DNA of 64,000 bases from Streptomyces sp. CC208A. GTDB lineage: Bacteria > Actinomycetota > Actinomycetes > Streptomycetales > Streptomycetaceae. Numbering within the stretch: the stretch's first letter is position 1; every line of letters starts with the position of its first letter. Positions 35,671 through 46,088 of the stretch are shown here, one piece after another. A model generated the notes under the pieces. It was not told the origin of the DNA and did no database searches. It saw only the letters and a program-made list of their open reading frames with translations. The DNA lies in the NCBI RefSeq assembly GCF_030010625.1, contig NZ_JASCXN010000008.1, positions 62,001 through 126,000 of the forward strand, read 5' to 3'. The position numbers and the translations under genes were made by a program.

Positions 35671-36150
35671 GTGCCCCAGCACACCTTCATCCTCAACGGC
35701 AAGGCCGTCACCGCCGAGATCGAGTCCGACGTGCGGCTCCTGTGGGTCCTCAGGGACGTCCTCGGCGTCACCGGACCCAAGTACGGCTGCGGCGTCGGCG
35801 TCTGCCGGGCCTGTACGAGCCACCTCAACGGCAAGGCGTTCACGCCCTGCGCCGTGCCCGTCGGCGAACTCGCCCCAGACGACGAGGTCACGACCATCGA
35901 GGGCCTCCCCGACACCGTCGGGAGCGAACTGCACCCGATGCAGGAGGCGTGGCTCGACCTCGACGTCTCCCAGTGCGGCTACTGCCAGCCCGGGCAGATC
36001 ATGGCGGCCGTCGACGCGGTCCGCCGGGCCCGGGAGGCGGGCCGGGAGGTCACCGAGGCCGACCTCGACGCGCTCCGCAACATCTGCCGCTGCGGCACCT
36101 ACCACCGGATCCGGCAGGCCGTCCTCGAAGGCGCGCGCCGCATGGCCTGA
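35671..36150 (+). CDS. (2Fe-2S) subunit of the molybdenum hydroxylase (IorA-type)
   Basis: 159 residues from GTG 35671 (CGGAG site), 17 bases after the large subunit. The N-terminal plant-ferredoxin-like cluster uses CGVGVCRAC plus a later Cys (TPCAV). The C-terminal helical cluster uses CGYCQPGQ and CRCGTY. It carries electrons from the molybdenum centre. It lacks its own Tat signal and would be exported with the large subunit by hitchhiking. The operon ends at the hairpin 36175-36202. Confidence 0.9.
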   Translation: MPQHTFILNGKAVTAEIESDVRLLWVLRDVLGVTGPKYGCGVGVCRACTSHLNGKAFTPCAVPVGELAPDDEVTTIEGLPDTVGSELHPMQEAWLDLDVSQCGYCQPGQIMAAVDAVRRAREAGREVTEADLDALRNICRCGTYHRIRQAVLEGARRMA

Positions 36151-36174
36151 CGGAGGCGGGGCCGGACGCGCGAA

Positions 36175-36202
36175 GGCCCCCGTCGCCGGTGCGACGGGGG
36201 CC
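36175..36202. terminator. terminator hairpin between convergent operons
   Basis: Perfect 12-bp stem (36175-36186 with 36191-36202) around CGGT, placed between the 2Fe-2S gene and the end of the VWA operon, so probably bidirectional. Confidence 0.85.
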
Positions 36203-36217
36203 CGGGGCGGGAGGGGC

Positions 36218-37039
36218 TCAGACGGCGGGCGGAACCCGCGGAGGACGGCCCGAACCCCTGGTCAGGGCGTAGCCGCCGATGCCCGCGAGCGCGGCGAGGA
36301 CACCGCCGGCCGCGGTCCAGATCCAGCGGTCGGACCACCAGCCGGAGGACCAGCCGCCCTCAGGGGCGGCGGCCTCCACCGCGGTGCGGCGCCCCGCCTC
36401 CTCCTCGGCCTCGGCCAGTTCGGCGGTGGTCGCGCCCGGCACCAGCGGCGCGGCGAGCGCCCCGTCGGTGGCGTACGCGCCGCCCTTGTCGGAGACGTCG
36501 ACGCCGACGCGGGCCGAGAACGGCTGCCCCAGGTCCTCCTCCGGCAGCCCGGTGACGGTCAGCCGGACGTAGTAGCTGCCCGGCAGCGGGTCGTTCGCCC
36601 AGGCGTCGGCGGAGGCCCGCACCGGGCGCAGCACGCAGGCGAGTTCCAGCGCCCCGGTCTCCTTCGCCGCGGTACGGGACTGGGACCCGTACATGCACGG
36701 CTGGCGGCGCCGCAGCCCGTCGTACACGTCGACCCGCCAGGTGGAGGGGCCGTGCCGCAGGGCGCTCTCCGGGAGCGTCACCGTCGCCTTCACGGTGGGC
36801 CGCTCGCCGGTGTCGGCGGGGAACACCCAGTACAGGTAGTCGCCCGTCGCCGCCTGCGCGGTGGCCTCCTGGCCCGGCCGGAAGGCGGCGGCGGTGCGGA
36901 AGGTGGTGCCGGCCTCCGTGGGGCCCGCGCTCGGGTCGGCCGAGGGCGTGGGGGTGTCGGCGAGGGCGCCCGGCGCTGCGGGTCCCAGCAGGGCGGCGCC
37001 GGCCAGCGCGGCGGCCGCGAGCATCCGTACGGTACGCAT
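36218..37039 (-). CDS. secreted membrane-anchored protein, partner of VWA protein
   Basis: 273 residues from ATG 37039, coupled to the VWA gene (TGATG: stop and start share one base; GGAGG upstream). Signal peptide (MRTVRMLAAAALAGAALLG), then a beta-rich extracellular domain with the pair Cys in RRQPCMYGSQS and LELACVLRP, and a C-terminal membrane helix (WIWTAAGGVLAALAGIGGYALT) ending in a basic tail. No named family is recognised. The topology mirrors that of the VWA protein, so the two likely form an envelope complex. Confidence 0.65.
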   Translation of the reverse strand: MRTVRMLAAAALAGAALLGPAAPGALADTPTPSADPSAGPTEAGTTFRTAAAFRPGQEATAQAATGDYLYWVFPADTGERPTVKATVTLPESALRHGPSTWRVDVYDGLRRRQPCMYGSQSRTAAKETGALELACVLRPVRASADAWANDPLPGSYYVRLTVTGLPEEDLGQPFSARVGVDVSDKGGAYATDGALAAPLVPGATTAELAEAEEEAGRRTAVEAAAPEGGWSSGWWSDRWIWTAAGGVLAALAGIGGYALTRGSGRPPRVPPAV

Positions 37040-38310
37040 CAGTGGGTCCTCCAGACGGCGACGCGCCAGCGGGACAGCCAGCCCCAGATCAGACCGGCCA
37101 GGAAACCGGCGAGCACCAGCGCGCCGAGCAGCCACCAGCCGCGGCCGAGCCCGAAGGAGGCCACGTCCGAGGCGCTCGCCGGGCCGTCCACCACGTCCAC
37201 GGTCAGCTCGATCGGCATGCCGGGCGTGGTCTTCACCGCCGGGGGAGCGGAGAAGGAGTTGCTGACCTGGAGGCAGACGGTCTCGGCGGCTGGCTTGCCG
37301 TCCGCGTCCGCGTCGTCCCGCTCGGGCTTCGGGTAGCGCAGACCGGTCGAGATCACGTCGGTGCGGCCGTCACCGGCCTCGGAGCCGCGCACGATCTCCC
37401 GGCCGTGCTTGGTCACCGCCCGCAGCAGCACGCCGTAGTCGTTGTTCACGGCCCGGTCGGCCGAGACGCTGACGGAGGCGCGGAGCTCCTGGCCGGGCAG
37501 CAGGTCGACCTTGTACCAGCGGTGCTCGCCGAAGGTCTCGCGGTCCGTGTAGAGGCCGGGCCTGAGCTGCGGGGCGTCCGCGCACTGCCGGGTGCCCTCG
37601 GTGGCGACCGGGGTCACCACCGGGTCGGCGGCGCGGTCCACCAGCTGGCGTACCCGGCGGGAGAGTTCCTCGGTGTGGCGCACGGAGGTGTACGTGCCTC
37701 CGGTGGCCTCGGCGATGCAGGTGAGCTGCTGCCGGGTCTTGGCGTCCGGCACCAGGCCCAGGGTGTCGATCACGAGGTGGATGCCCTCGGCCGCGATCTT
37801 GCGGGCGATCTGGCACGGGTCGGAGGAGCAGGTGTCCTCGCCGTCGGTGATGAGGACGATCCGCTTGGTCGCCCCGTCCTTGCCGAGGTCGTCGGCCGCG
37901 CCGAGCAGCGCCGGGCCGATCGGGGTCCACCCGGTGGGGGCCAGGGTGGCGACGGCGGTCTTGGCCTCGGTCCGGTCGAGCGGCCCGACCGGGTACAGCT
38001 GCCGGGTGTCCTCGCAGCCGCGCTTGCGGTCGTTGCCCGGGTAGTCGGCGCCGAGCGTGCGGATGCCGAGCCGGACCTCCTCGGGCACCGCGTCCAGGAC
38101 CTCGTTGAACGCCTGCTTGGCGGCGCTCATGCGGGACTTGCCGTCGATGTCCTTGGCCCGCATGGAGCCGCTGACGTCGAGGACGAGCTCGACCTTGGGG
38201 GATTCCTTCGCCGCCGGCTCGTCGGCGGACGCGCTCGTCGGCAGCAGTGCGGCGGTCAGGGCGACGAGCAGCGCGCAGGCTCCGGTCGCCAGCCGTTTTC
38301 TCGTGATCAT
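37039..38310 (-). CDS. von Willebrand factor A domain protein, secreted and membrane-anchored
   Basis: 423 residues from ATG 38310, where TACGAT six bases upstream suggests a leaderless mRNA (a TTG at 38340 is the alternative). A signal peptide (ATGACALLVALTAALLPTSASA) precedes a VWA domain with an intact MIDAS metal site: DVSGSM (45-50), Thr in GWTPIGPAL, Asp in TDGEDTC. A second beta domain with two cysteines follows, and a C-terminal helix (WWLLGALVLAGFLAGLIWGW) anchors it. VWA proteins bind ligands through the metal. It is the first gene of a two-gene coupled operon. Confidence 0.85.
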   Translation of the reverse strand: MITRKRLATGACALLVALTAALLPTSASADEPAAKESPKVELVLDVSGSMRAKDIDGKSRMSAAKQAFNEVLDAVPEEVRLGIRTLGADYPGNDRKRGCEDTRQLYPVGPLDRTEAKTAVATLAPTGWTPIGPALLGAADDLGKDGATKRIVLITDGEDTCSSDPCQIARKIAAEGIHLVIDTLGLVPDAKTRQQLTCIAEATGGTYTSVRHTEELSRRVRQLVDRAADPVVTPVATEGTRQCADAPQLRPGLYTDRETFGEHRWYKVDLLPGQELRASVSVSADRAVNNDYGVLLRAVTKHGREIVRGSEAGDGRTDVISTGLRYPKPERDDADADGKPAAETVCLQVSNSFSAPPAVKTTPGMPIELTVDVVDGPASASDVASFGLGRGWWLLGALVLAGFLAGLIWGWLSRWRVAVWRTH

Positions 38311-38316
38311 CGGCGG

Positions 38317-38322
38317 ATCGTA
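38317..38322 (-). promoter_or_regulatory. -10 box of leaderless VWA gene (TACGAT on minus)
   Basis: On the minus strand TACGAT is followed by six bases and ATG, matching the leaderless pattern; no ribosome site is seen upstream. Confidence 0.4.
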
Positions 38323-38353
38323 TTGAGGATCGTCCGACAAACCAAAACCGGGG

Positions 38354-38381
38354 CCGGGCTCCCCGCCGGCGGGGAGCCCGG
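38354..38381. terminator. hairpin/palindrome after endonuclease gene
   Basis: Perfect 28-base palindrome (14-bp arms 38354-38367 and 38368-38381), 17 bases downstream of the endonuclease stop on the minus strand. An RNA hairpin would have its loop from the central GCCGGC. Confidence 0.7.
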
Positions 38382-38398
38382 TGCGCGGTCCTGACGGA

Positions 38399-39199
38399 CT
38401 ACCAGATCGCCTCGACCCACTCCGGGTGGTCGATGAACGGGTTCCGATTGCCCTGGTAGGTCGAGAAGATGATGTTGTTGCGGCGCTCCTCGAAGGCGCT
38501 CGGCGGGTCCTGCTCGTTCCACCGCTTCAGGACCGAGAGGCGGCCGTGGAAGGGCACGCTGCCGTTGGAGGTCGACTCGCTGGGCTCCAGGTCCGGCCAG
38601 CCGTCGCCGCCCTCGTACCGCACGGCCATGTAGAGGATCATGCGGGCCACGTCGCCCTTGTCGGCGTCGCGCGGCTCGAAGGAGTTCGAGTCGGTGTAGC
38701 TGCCGGGGGCGCCGTTCACCGCGCCGCCGCCGTTGTCGAAGTCCTTGTTGCCGCGGATGCTGTTGACCTGGACGTCGCAGGCCCGCAGGTGGTGCAGGTC
38801 GGTGCCGGGGCCGGTCGAGGTGCCGAAGTCGCCGTGCGACTTGGCCCAGGTGTGCTCGCGGTTCCAGTCGCCGACGGAGCCGCCGTTGAGGTTCTTGCTG
38901 CGCGAGGTGCCGCTGTACAGGAGCAGCACGTTGGCGGTGTTGTTCGGGTCCTGGTCGAGGGTCTTGAGGGCGTTCCAGACCGCGTCGTACGAGATCTTGC
39001 TCTGGCCGCTGACGATGGTGTGCAGCGAGGACTTGAGCTGGGTGCCGGTCTTCCCGATCGCGTTCTTGTAGTACGTGCTGTCGTACGCGGTCGTGGTGGC
39101 GGCGGCGGGCGTCGCCGTGACCGCGGGGAGCGTGAGTCCGACGAGGGCGGCGGGAACCGCCGCCCAGACCTTCCATCTGCGTATCCGTGCAACCGACAT
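38399..39199 (-). CDS. secreted endonuclease I family nuclease
   Basis: 266 residues from ATG 39199 (GGAAAGG). Signal peptide (RRWKVWAAVPAALVGLTLPAVTATPAAA). The endonuclease I core is visible: REHTWAKSHGDFG, TDLHHLRACDVQVNSIRGNKDFDNG, where His and Asn/Asp residues bind Mg and cut DNA or RNA. Typical family length. It would scavenge nucleic acid outside the cell. It has its own terminator and no operon partner. Confidence 0.88.
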   Translation of the reverse strand: MSVARIRRWKVWAAVPAALVGLTLPAVTATPAAATTTAYDSTYYKNAIGKTGTQLKSSLHTIVSGQSKISYDAVWNALKTLDQDPNNTANVLLLYSGTSRSKNLNGGSVGDWNREHTWAKSHGDFGTSTGPGTDLHHLRACDVQVNSIRGNKDFDNGGGAVNGAPGSYTDSNSFEPRDADKGDVARMILYMAVRYEGGDGWPDLEPSESTSNGSVPFHGRLSVLKRWNEQDPPSAFEERRNNIIFSTYQGNRNPFIDHPEWVEAIW

Positions 39200-39394
39200 G
39201 GGGGCCCTTTCCGGGGACGGCACGCGGGTGAGCGCCGTCCCCGGCTCAGGGCCCGGTGCTCTACGCGTGTTGACTGCGTGTCATCCGGGAGGGTGGCACG
39301 GGAGAGGGTGTTGTCGTGTTACGGACAAAGAGCCATTCGGTGACGTTCTCGCATACAGGACAACTGTCCGAGGGGGAAGCCTGCCCCTTCGGCC

Positions 39395-39859
39395 TCAGGC
39401 GTCCCGGAGGTCCACCGGCATCCCCTTCGGCTCCTTGATCCGCTTCATGATGATCTGCGAGTTCACCTCGGTGACCCCGGCCAGCGCCGTCAACTGCTCG
39501 ATCCACAGCCGCTCGTACGCCGAGAGGTCCGCGACCGCGATCCGCAGCAGGCACCCCGGGCTGCCGAAGAGGCGGTACGCCTCGATCACGTCCGGGATCG
39601 ACTGGAGCGCCTCCTCGAAGGCCTCCACCGTCTCCCGGTCCCGCTTCACCTCGACCGAGACCAGCACCTCGAAGCCCCGCCCCACCGCCTCCGGGTCGAT
39701 GACCGCCCGGTAGCCCCGGATCACCCCGTCCTGCTCCAGCTGGCGCACCCGGCGCAGGCAGGGGGAGGGGCTCAGGCCGACCCGCTGGGCCAGCTCCTGA
39801 TTGCTCAGCCGGCCGTCCTGCTGGAGCTCACGCAAGATATGGAGATCGATTCTGTCCAT
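39395..39859 (-). CDS. Lrp/AsnC-family transcriptional regulator
   Basis: 154 residues from ATG 39859. N-terminal helix-turn-helix (LHILRELQQDGRLSNQELAQRVGLSPSPCLRRVRQLEQDGVIRGY) and C-terminal RAM ligand-binding domain (EVLVSVEVKRD...PGCLLRIAVADL) are complete. These proteins respond to amino acids as octamers and often regulate the divergent gene, here an asparaginase, as well as themselves. GATGAT six bases upstream suggests a leaderless start. The 129-base gap to the asparaginase gene is the likely binding region. Confidence 0.9.
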   Translation of the reverse strand: MDRIDLHILRELQQDGRLSNQELAQRVGLSPSPCLRRVRQLEQDGVIRGYRAVIDPEAVGRGFEVLVSVEVKRDRETVEAFEEALQSIPDVIEAYRLFGSPGCLLRIAVADLSAYERLWIEQLTALAGVTEVNSQIIMKRIKEPKGMPVDLRDA

Positions 39860-39988
39860 GGCGCAATCATCTGCCACGCCGAAACATTTCTCCGCCCATA
39901 TCGGCAATCGCGTGCTCATACTTTTGGCCTATGGTTGCGGGCCAGGCCCGGAACCGCCGGGGCCCAGGCAGCCAGGGAGGCGACGGAC

Positions 39989-42956
<2,968 letters not shown>

Positions 42957-43004
42957 ACGTGACCCGCGGAGTGCGGAGGACCGGCCGGCCCTCCGCACGC
43001 CCCC

Positions 43005-43493
43005 TCACCCCGTCGGCAGCACGCACACCTCGTCGAGCCCGAGCACCCGGTTCAGCCGCCCGAAGGCCAGCCACGACCCCAGGCTCATCGTCAGCTCCAC
43101 GATCTCCGCCTGGCCGTAGTGCGCGGTCATCCGCGCCCAGAACTCCTCGTCCAGACCGTGGTGGTCGAGCGCGTACCGCTCCGCGTACTCCGCCGCCAGC
43201 CGCGTCCGGGCGTCGAAGGACTCCGACACCTCCGTCGTCCGCCACGCCGCCACCAGCTCGTCGAAGCCCTCCTCGACCTTCACCCCGTCCCGGTCCGTAC
43301 GCCAGTCCAGACAGAAGCGGCAGCCGTTGATCTGCGCGATCCGCAGCCGCGCCGCCTCGAACTCGCGCAGCCCCAGGGTCGTATGGGCGTACACCGACAG
43401 CGAGAAGTTCGCCGCCGCCGTCCCGATCCCCGGGACCAGGTCGCCCCACACGTACCCGATCGGCTCCTGCCCCTCGGGAATGTCGATGATCAT
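43005..43493 (-). CDS. carboxymuconolactone decarboxylase / AhpD-like protein
   Basis: 162 residues from ATG 43493 (AAGGAG). AhpD-fold helix bundle with the redox CxxC motif NGCRFCLDWR, preceded by the conserved region ARLRIAQI. Such proteins reduce peroxides through AhpC-like partners or have CMD activity. Start overlaps the stop of the upstream reductase by 4 bases (ATGA), so both are made together; the pairing may point to a small-molecule catabolic step. Confidence 0.85.
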   Translation of the reverse strand: MIIDIPEGQEPIGYVWGDLVPGIGTAAANFSLSVYAHTTLGLREFEAARLRIAQINGCRFCLDWRTDRDGVKVEEGFDELVAAWRTTEVSESFDARTRLAAEYAERYALDHHGLDEEFWARMTAHYGQAEIVELTMSLGSWLAFGRLNRVLGLDEVCVLPTG

Positions 43494-44569
43494 CGCGGTC
43501 TCCTTCCCAGCTTCCCCACCGTCGGACGCACCGGCACGTCCAGCGCGTCGTAGAGTCCCGGCCCGGCCGCCGCCAGCCAGTCGATCGCCCCGACCAGACG
43601 CCCGACGGCGGTCGCGTTCCCGCCGGCCGCCCGGTTCTCGCCCTCGTCGACGGCCGCCACCGTCACCTCGATCCGCGGCCGGCCCTCGACGACCACCCGG
43701 TGCGCCCCGGCGCCGTCCGGCGGCACCGGCCAGTCCGGCGCGCAGGACGGATGGATCCGGGTCACGTGCTCGATCACGATCCGCGGCTCGCCGCCGACGA
43801 TCCCCTGCACCTCGAAGCGGACCGCGCCCTGCGTGCCCGCCTCGAAGACCCCCATCGTCCGCGTCCTCACGGCCGCTTCGAGCGGCCGCCGGTCCACCGT
43901 CTCGCGGATCTCCTCCACCTCGGCGCCGAGCGCCCGGGCCATCAGCCGGATCTGCCCGCCCCACACCATCGTCGGGACCGACGGGAGGAGCATCGGCGGC
44001 TCGTACTCCAGCGGTTTGCCCATGCCGATCAGCTCGCGCACGGAGAACTCCTGCTCGTACGTCGAGTAGTCGAAGATCTCCTGGCAGCGGACCGCGTCCA
44101 CGGTCGTGCCGAGCCCGCTGACGAGCAGCGGCAGCACGTCGTTGCCCCAGCCCGGGTCCACCCCGGACGCGAAGAGCGACCCGCCGCCCTCCGCCACCGC
44201 CGCGAGCACCGGCTCGCGGAACTCCGGCGGCGCGTTCCGCGGGTCGTACAGCGGGTACAGCGACGGCGTCACCACCACCGCGCCCGCCGCGACCGCCCGC
44301 ACCACGTCCGCCAGCGCCCCGTCGGGCCGCACGTCGCCGGAGGCCGCGTACACCACGGCCCCCGGCCGCGTGCCGAGGACCGCCCCGACGTCGTCGGTCG
44401 CGGCCACGCCGAGCTCGTGTCCGAGCCCCGCGAGCGCCCCCGCGTCCCGGCCGACCTTCGCCGGGTCGGAGACCAGGACCGCCGCGAGTTCGAGCCCGGG
44501 ATGGGCGTCCACGGCCCGGATGGCCGCCCGCCCGACATTTCCGGTTCCCCACACCACCGTCCGTATCAT
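43490..44569 (-). CDS. NAD(P)-dependent dehydrogenase, dihydrodipicolinate-reductase-like
   Basis: 359 residues from ATG 44569. N-terminal Rossmann motif VVWGTGNVGRAAIRA (GxGxxG), then a DapB/2,4-diaminopentanoate-dehydrogenase-like C-domain (VDPGWGNDVLPLLVSGL, CQEIFDYSTYEQEFSVRELIGMG). Actinomycete members are called NAD(P)H-dependent amine dehydrogenase-like; substrate unknown. On the minus strand TACCCT lies six bases before the ATG: a leaderless start. It heads a two-gene operon with the AhpD-like gene. Confidence 0.8.
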   Translation of the reverse strand: MIRTVVWGTGNVGRAAIRAVDAHPGLELAAVLVSDPAKVGRDAGALAGLGHELGVAATDDVGAVLGTRPGAVVYAASGDVRPDGALADVVRAVAAGAVVVTPSLYPLYDPRNAPPEFREPVLAAVAEGGGSLFASGVDPGWGNDVLPLLVSGLGTTVDAVRCQEIFDYSTYEQEFSVRELIGMGKPLEYEPPMLLPSVPTMVWGGQIRLMARALGAEVEEIRETVDRRPLEAAVRTRTMGVFEAGTQGAVRFEVQGIVGGEPRIVIEHVTRIHPSCAPDWPVPPDGAGAHRVVVEGRPRIEVTVAAVDEGENRAAGGNATAVGRLVGAIDWLAAAGPGLYDALDVPVRPTVGKLGRRPR

Positions 44570-44575
44570 GCGCGG

Positions 44576-44581
44576 AGGGTA
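44576..44581 (-). promoter_or_regulatory. -10 box of leaderless dehydrogenase gene (TACCCT on minus)
   Basis: Six bases upstream of the ATG at 44569, no ribosome site, matching TAnnnT-N6-ATG. Confidence 0.4.
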
Positions 44582-44623
44582 GCGCCGGGGGAGCGAGGTT
44601 CCCAGACCCGCGGCCCCCCGATA

Positions 44624-44636
44624 TGACGCTACGTCA
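44624..44636. promoter_or_regulatory. palindrome TGACG-CTA-CGTCA
   Basis: Small perfect dyad about 55 bases before the dehydrogenase start, near where a -35 element would be. It could be a TetR- or GntR-type operator for the dehydrogenase/AhpD-like operon; nothing in the window identifies the regulator. Confidence 0.3.
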
Positions 44637-44659
44637 GATTGCGTGTGCCGTACGGGAGA

Positions 44660-45118
44660 TCAGGCCAGCCGCAGCGCCACGAACGGGATCGTGTCCCCCG
44701 GCAGCAGATACCGCTCCACCTCCGTGAAGCCCCGCGCCAGCGCGAAGCGCAGCCCCTCCTCGTTCGAGGCCAGCACCACCGTCTCCACCCCGTCCTCGCT
44801 CAGCGTCCGCGCGTGCGCGAGCCCCCGCTCGTACAGAGCCGTCCCGAAGCCCCTCCGCCGGTACTCCGGCAGGACGCGCGCGATCACCGTCGCCGCCGGT
44901 GTCTCCTCGTCCGGCGGCCGCACCGTCGAACACCCCACGGCCACCCCGTCCAGGTACGCCGTCTCCAGCCGGTTGCGCCCGGCCCGCTCCCGCACCTCCT
45001 CTGCGGAGAGCACCGCCGTCGGGATGATCGCGTTGTGCACCGCCCGCCAGTCGGCCAGCTCCCGCTCGCCCGCCGCCGGAACGACCCGCAGCTCCCCGGA
45101 CCCCTCAAGAACGTTCAT
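44660..45118 (-). CDS. GNAT acetyltransferase
   Basis: 152 residues from ATG 45118. GNAT core with VIARVLPEYRRRGFGTALYERGLAHA (acetyl-CoA loop RRRGFGT) and a following VVLASNEEGLRFALARGFTEVERY, the usual beta6-alpha4 region. Acceptor unknown. Divergent from the transpeptidase-like lipoprotein. Confidence 0.8.
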   Translation of the reverse strand: MNVLEGSGELRVVPAAGERELADWRAVHNAIIPTAVLSAEEVRERAGRNRLETAYLDGVAVGCSTVRPPDEETPAATVIARVLPEYRRRGFGTALYERGLAHARTLSEDGVETVVLASNEEGLRFALARGFTEVERYLLPGDTIPFVALRLA

Positions 45119-45272
45119 CCGGGCAGCCAACCCCGCCCGCCGCCGGCCGGTCAACCGCTTTCCCGGGCCCGCCCGCTCCTCCGTACGGGTGGGCCGCCGC
45201 CCTCCCGCGCGCCGCCGCCCGCCGAGCGGGTACGGATCGCTCCACTGCCCCCGGCCAGGAGGATGCCTTCCC

Positions 45273-46046
45273 ATGCCCGCCTTCGTCCGCAAGGGCGCCC
45301 CCGCGCTCCTCGGCGCCGGCACCCTGTGCGCGGCCCTGCTGCTCACCGGCTGCGCACACCCCGCCCCCACCACCCCGCCCACCACCGTGAAGACCTCCGC
45401 CGCACCGACCCCCTCCGGCGCGACCGAGGCCACCGACGCCCGCCCCGACGGCGTCTCCCGCATCCCCGGCATCGGCCCCCTCACCCAGGCCCGCCTCCCC
45501 GACGGCACCGCCCAGGCCCTCGTCGTCACCGGCGACACCGAGAACAGCAACACCGCCACCGCCGTCCTCCATCAGCGCGGCCCCGACGGCCGCTGGTACC
45601 AGGCCGGCGGCCCCTGGTCCGCGCGCAACGCCCTCAAGGGCTGGACCGCCGACCATGTCGCCGGCGACCTGCGCACCCCCACCGGCGTCTTCCGCCTCGG
45701 CGACGCCGGCGGACGGCTGCCGGACCCCGGCGCCCGCCTCCCGTACGACGAGGACCCCGAGTTCGCCATCAGCGGCACCGGTTTCCACGGCGAACCCCTC
45801 GAAGGCTCCTTCGACCACGTCATCGCCATCGACTACAACCGCGTCCCCGGCCGCACCCCGCTCGACAAGGAGCGCCCCCTCGGCGCGGGGAAGGGCGGCG
45901 GCGTCTGGATCCACGTCGACCACGGCGGCCCCACCCAGGCGTGCGTCGCCCTCGACCGGGACGACCTGCGCACCCTCCTCGTCGCCCTCGACCCGGCCGC
46001 CGAACCCGTCGTCGTCATGGGACCGGCCCCCGAACTCGCCCGCTGA
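45273..46046 (+). CDS. L,D-transpeptidase-like lipoprotein (YkuD fold)
   Basis: 257 residues, AGGAGG upstream. Lipoprotein signal with lipobox LLTGC. The second half has the YkuD catalytic motif, with His in VWIHVDHGG and Cys in TQACVALD, spaced as in L,D-transpeptidases. It probably forms or edits 3-3 cross-links in peptidoglycan, or is a related carboxypeptidase, on the outer face of the membrane. It converges on ndh with a 42-base gap. Confidence 0.8.
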   Translation: MPAFVRKGAPALLGAGTLCAALLLTGCAHPAPTTPPTTVKTSAAPTPSGATEATDARPDGVSRIPGIGPLTQARLPDGTAQALVVTGDTENSNTATAVLHQRGPDGRWYQAGGPWSARNALKGWTADHVAGDLRTPTGVFRLGDAGGRLPDPGARLPYDEDPEFAISGTGFHGEPLEGSFDHVIAIDYNRVPGRTPLDKERPLGAGKGGGVWIHVDHGGPTQACVALDRDDLRTLLVALDPAAEPVVVMGPAPELAR

Positions 46047-46088
46047 ACGGGCGTCCGGGAGCCGGCCGGAGCGTCGCGGGGCGCGGGA

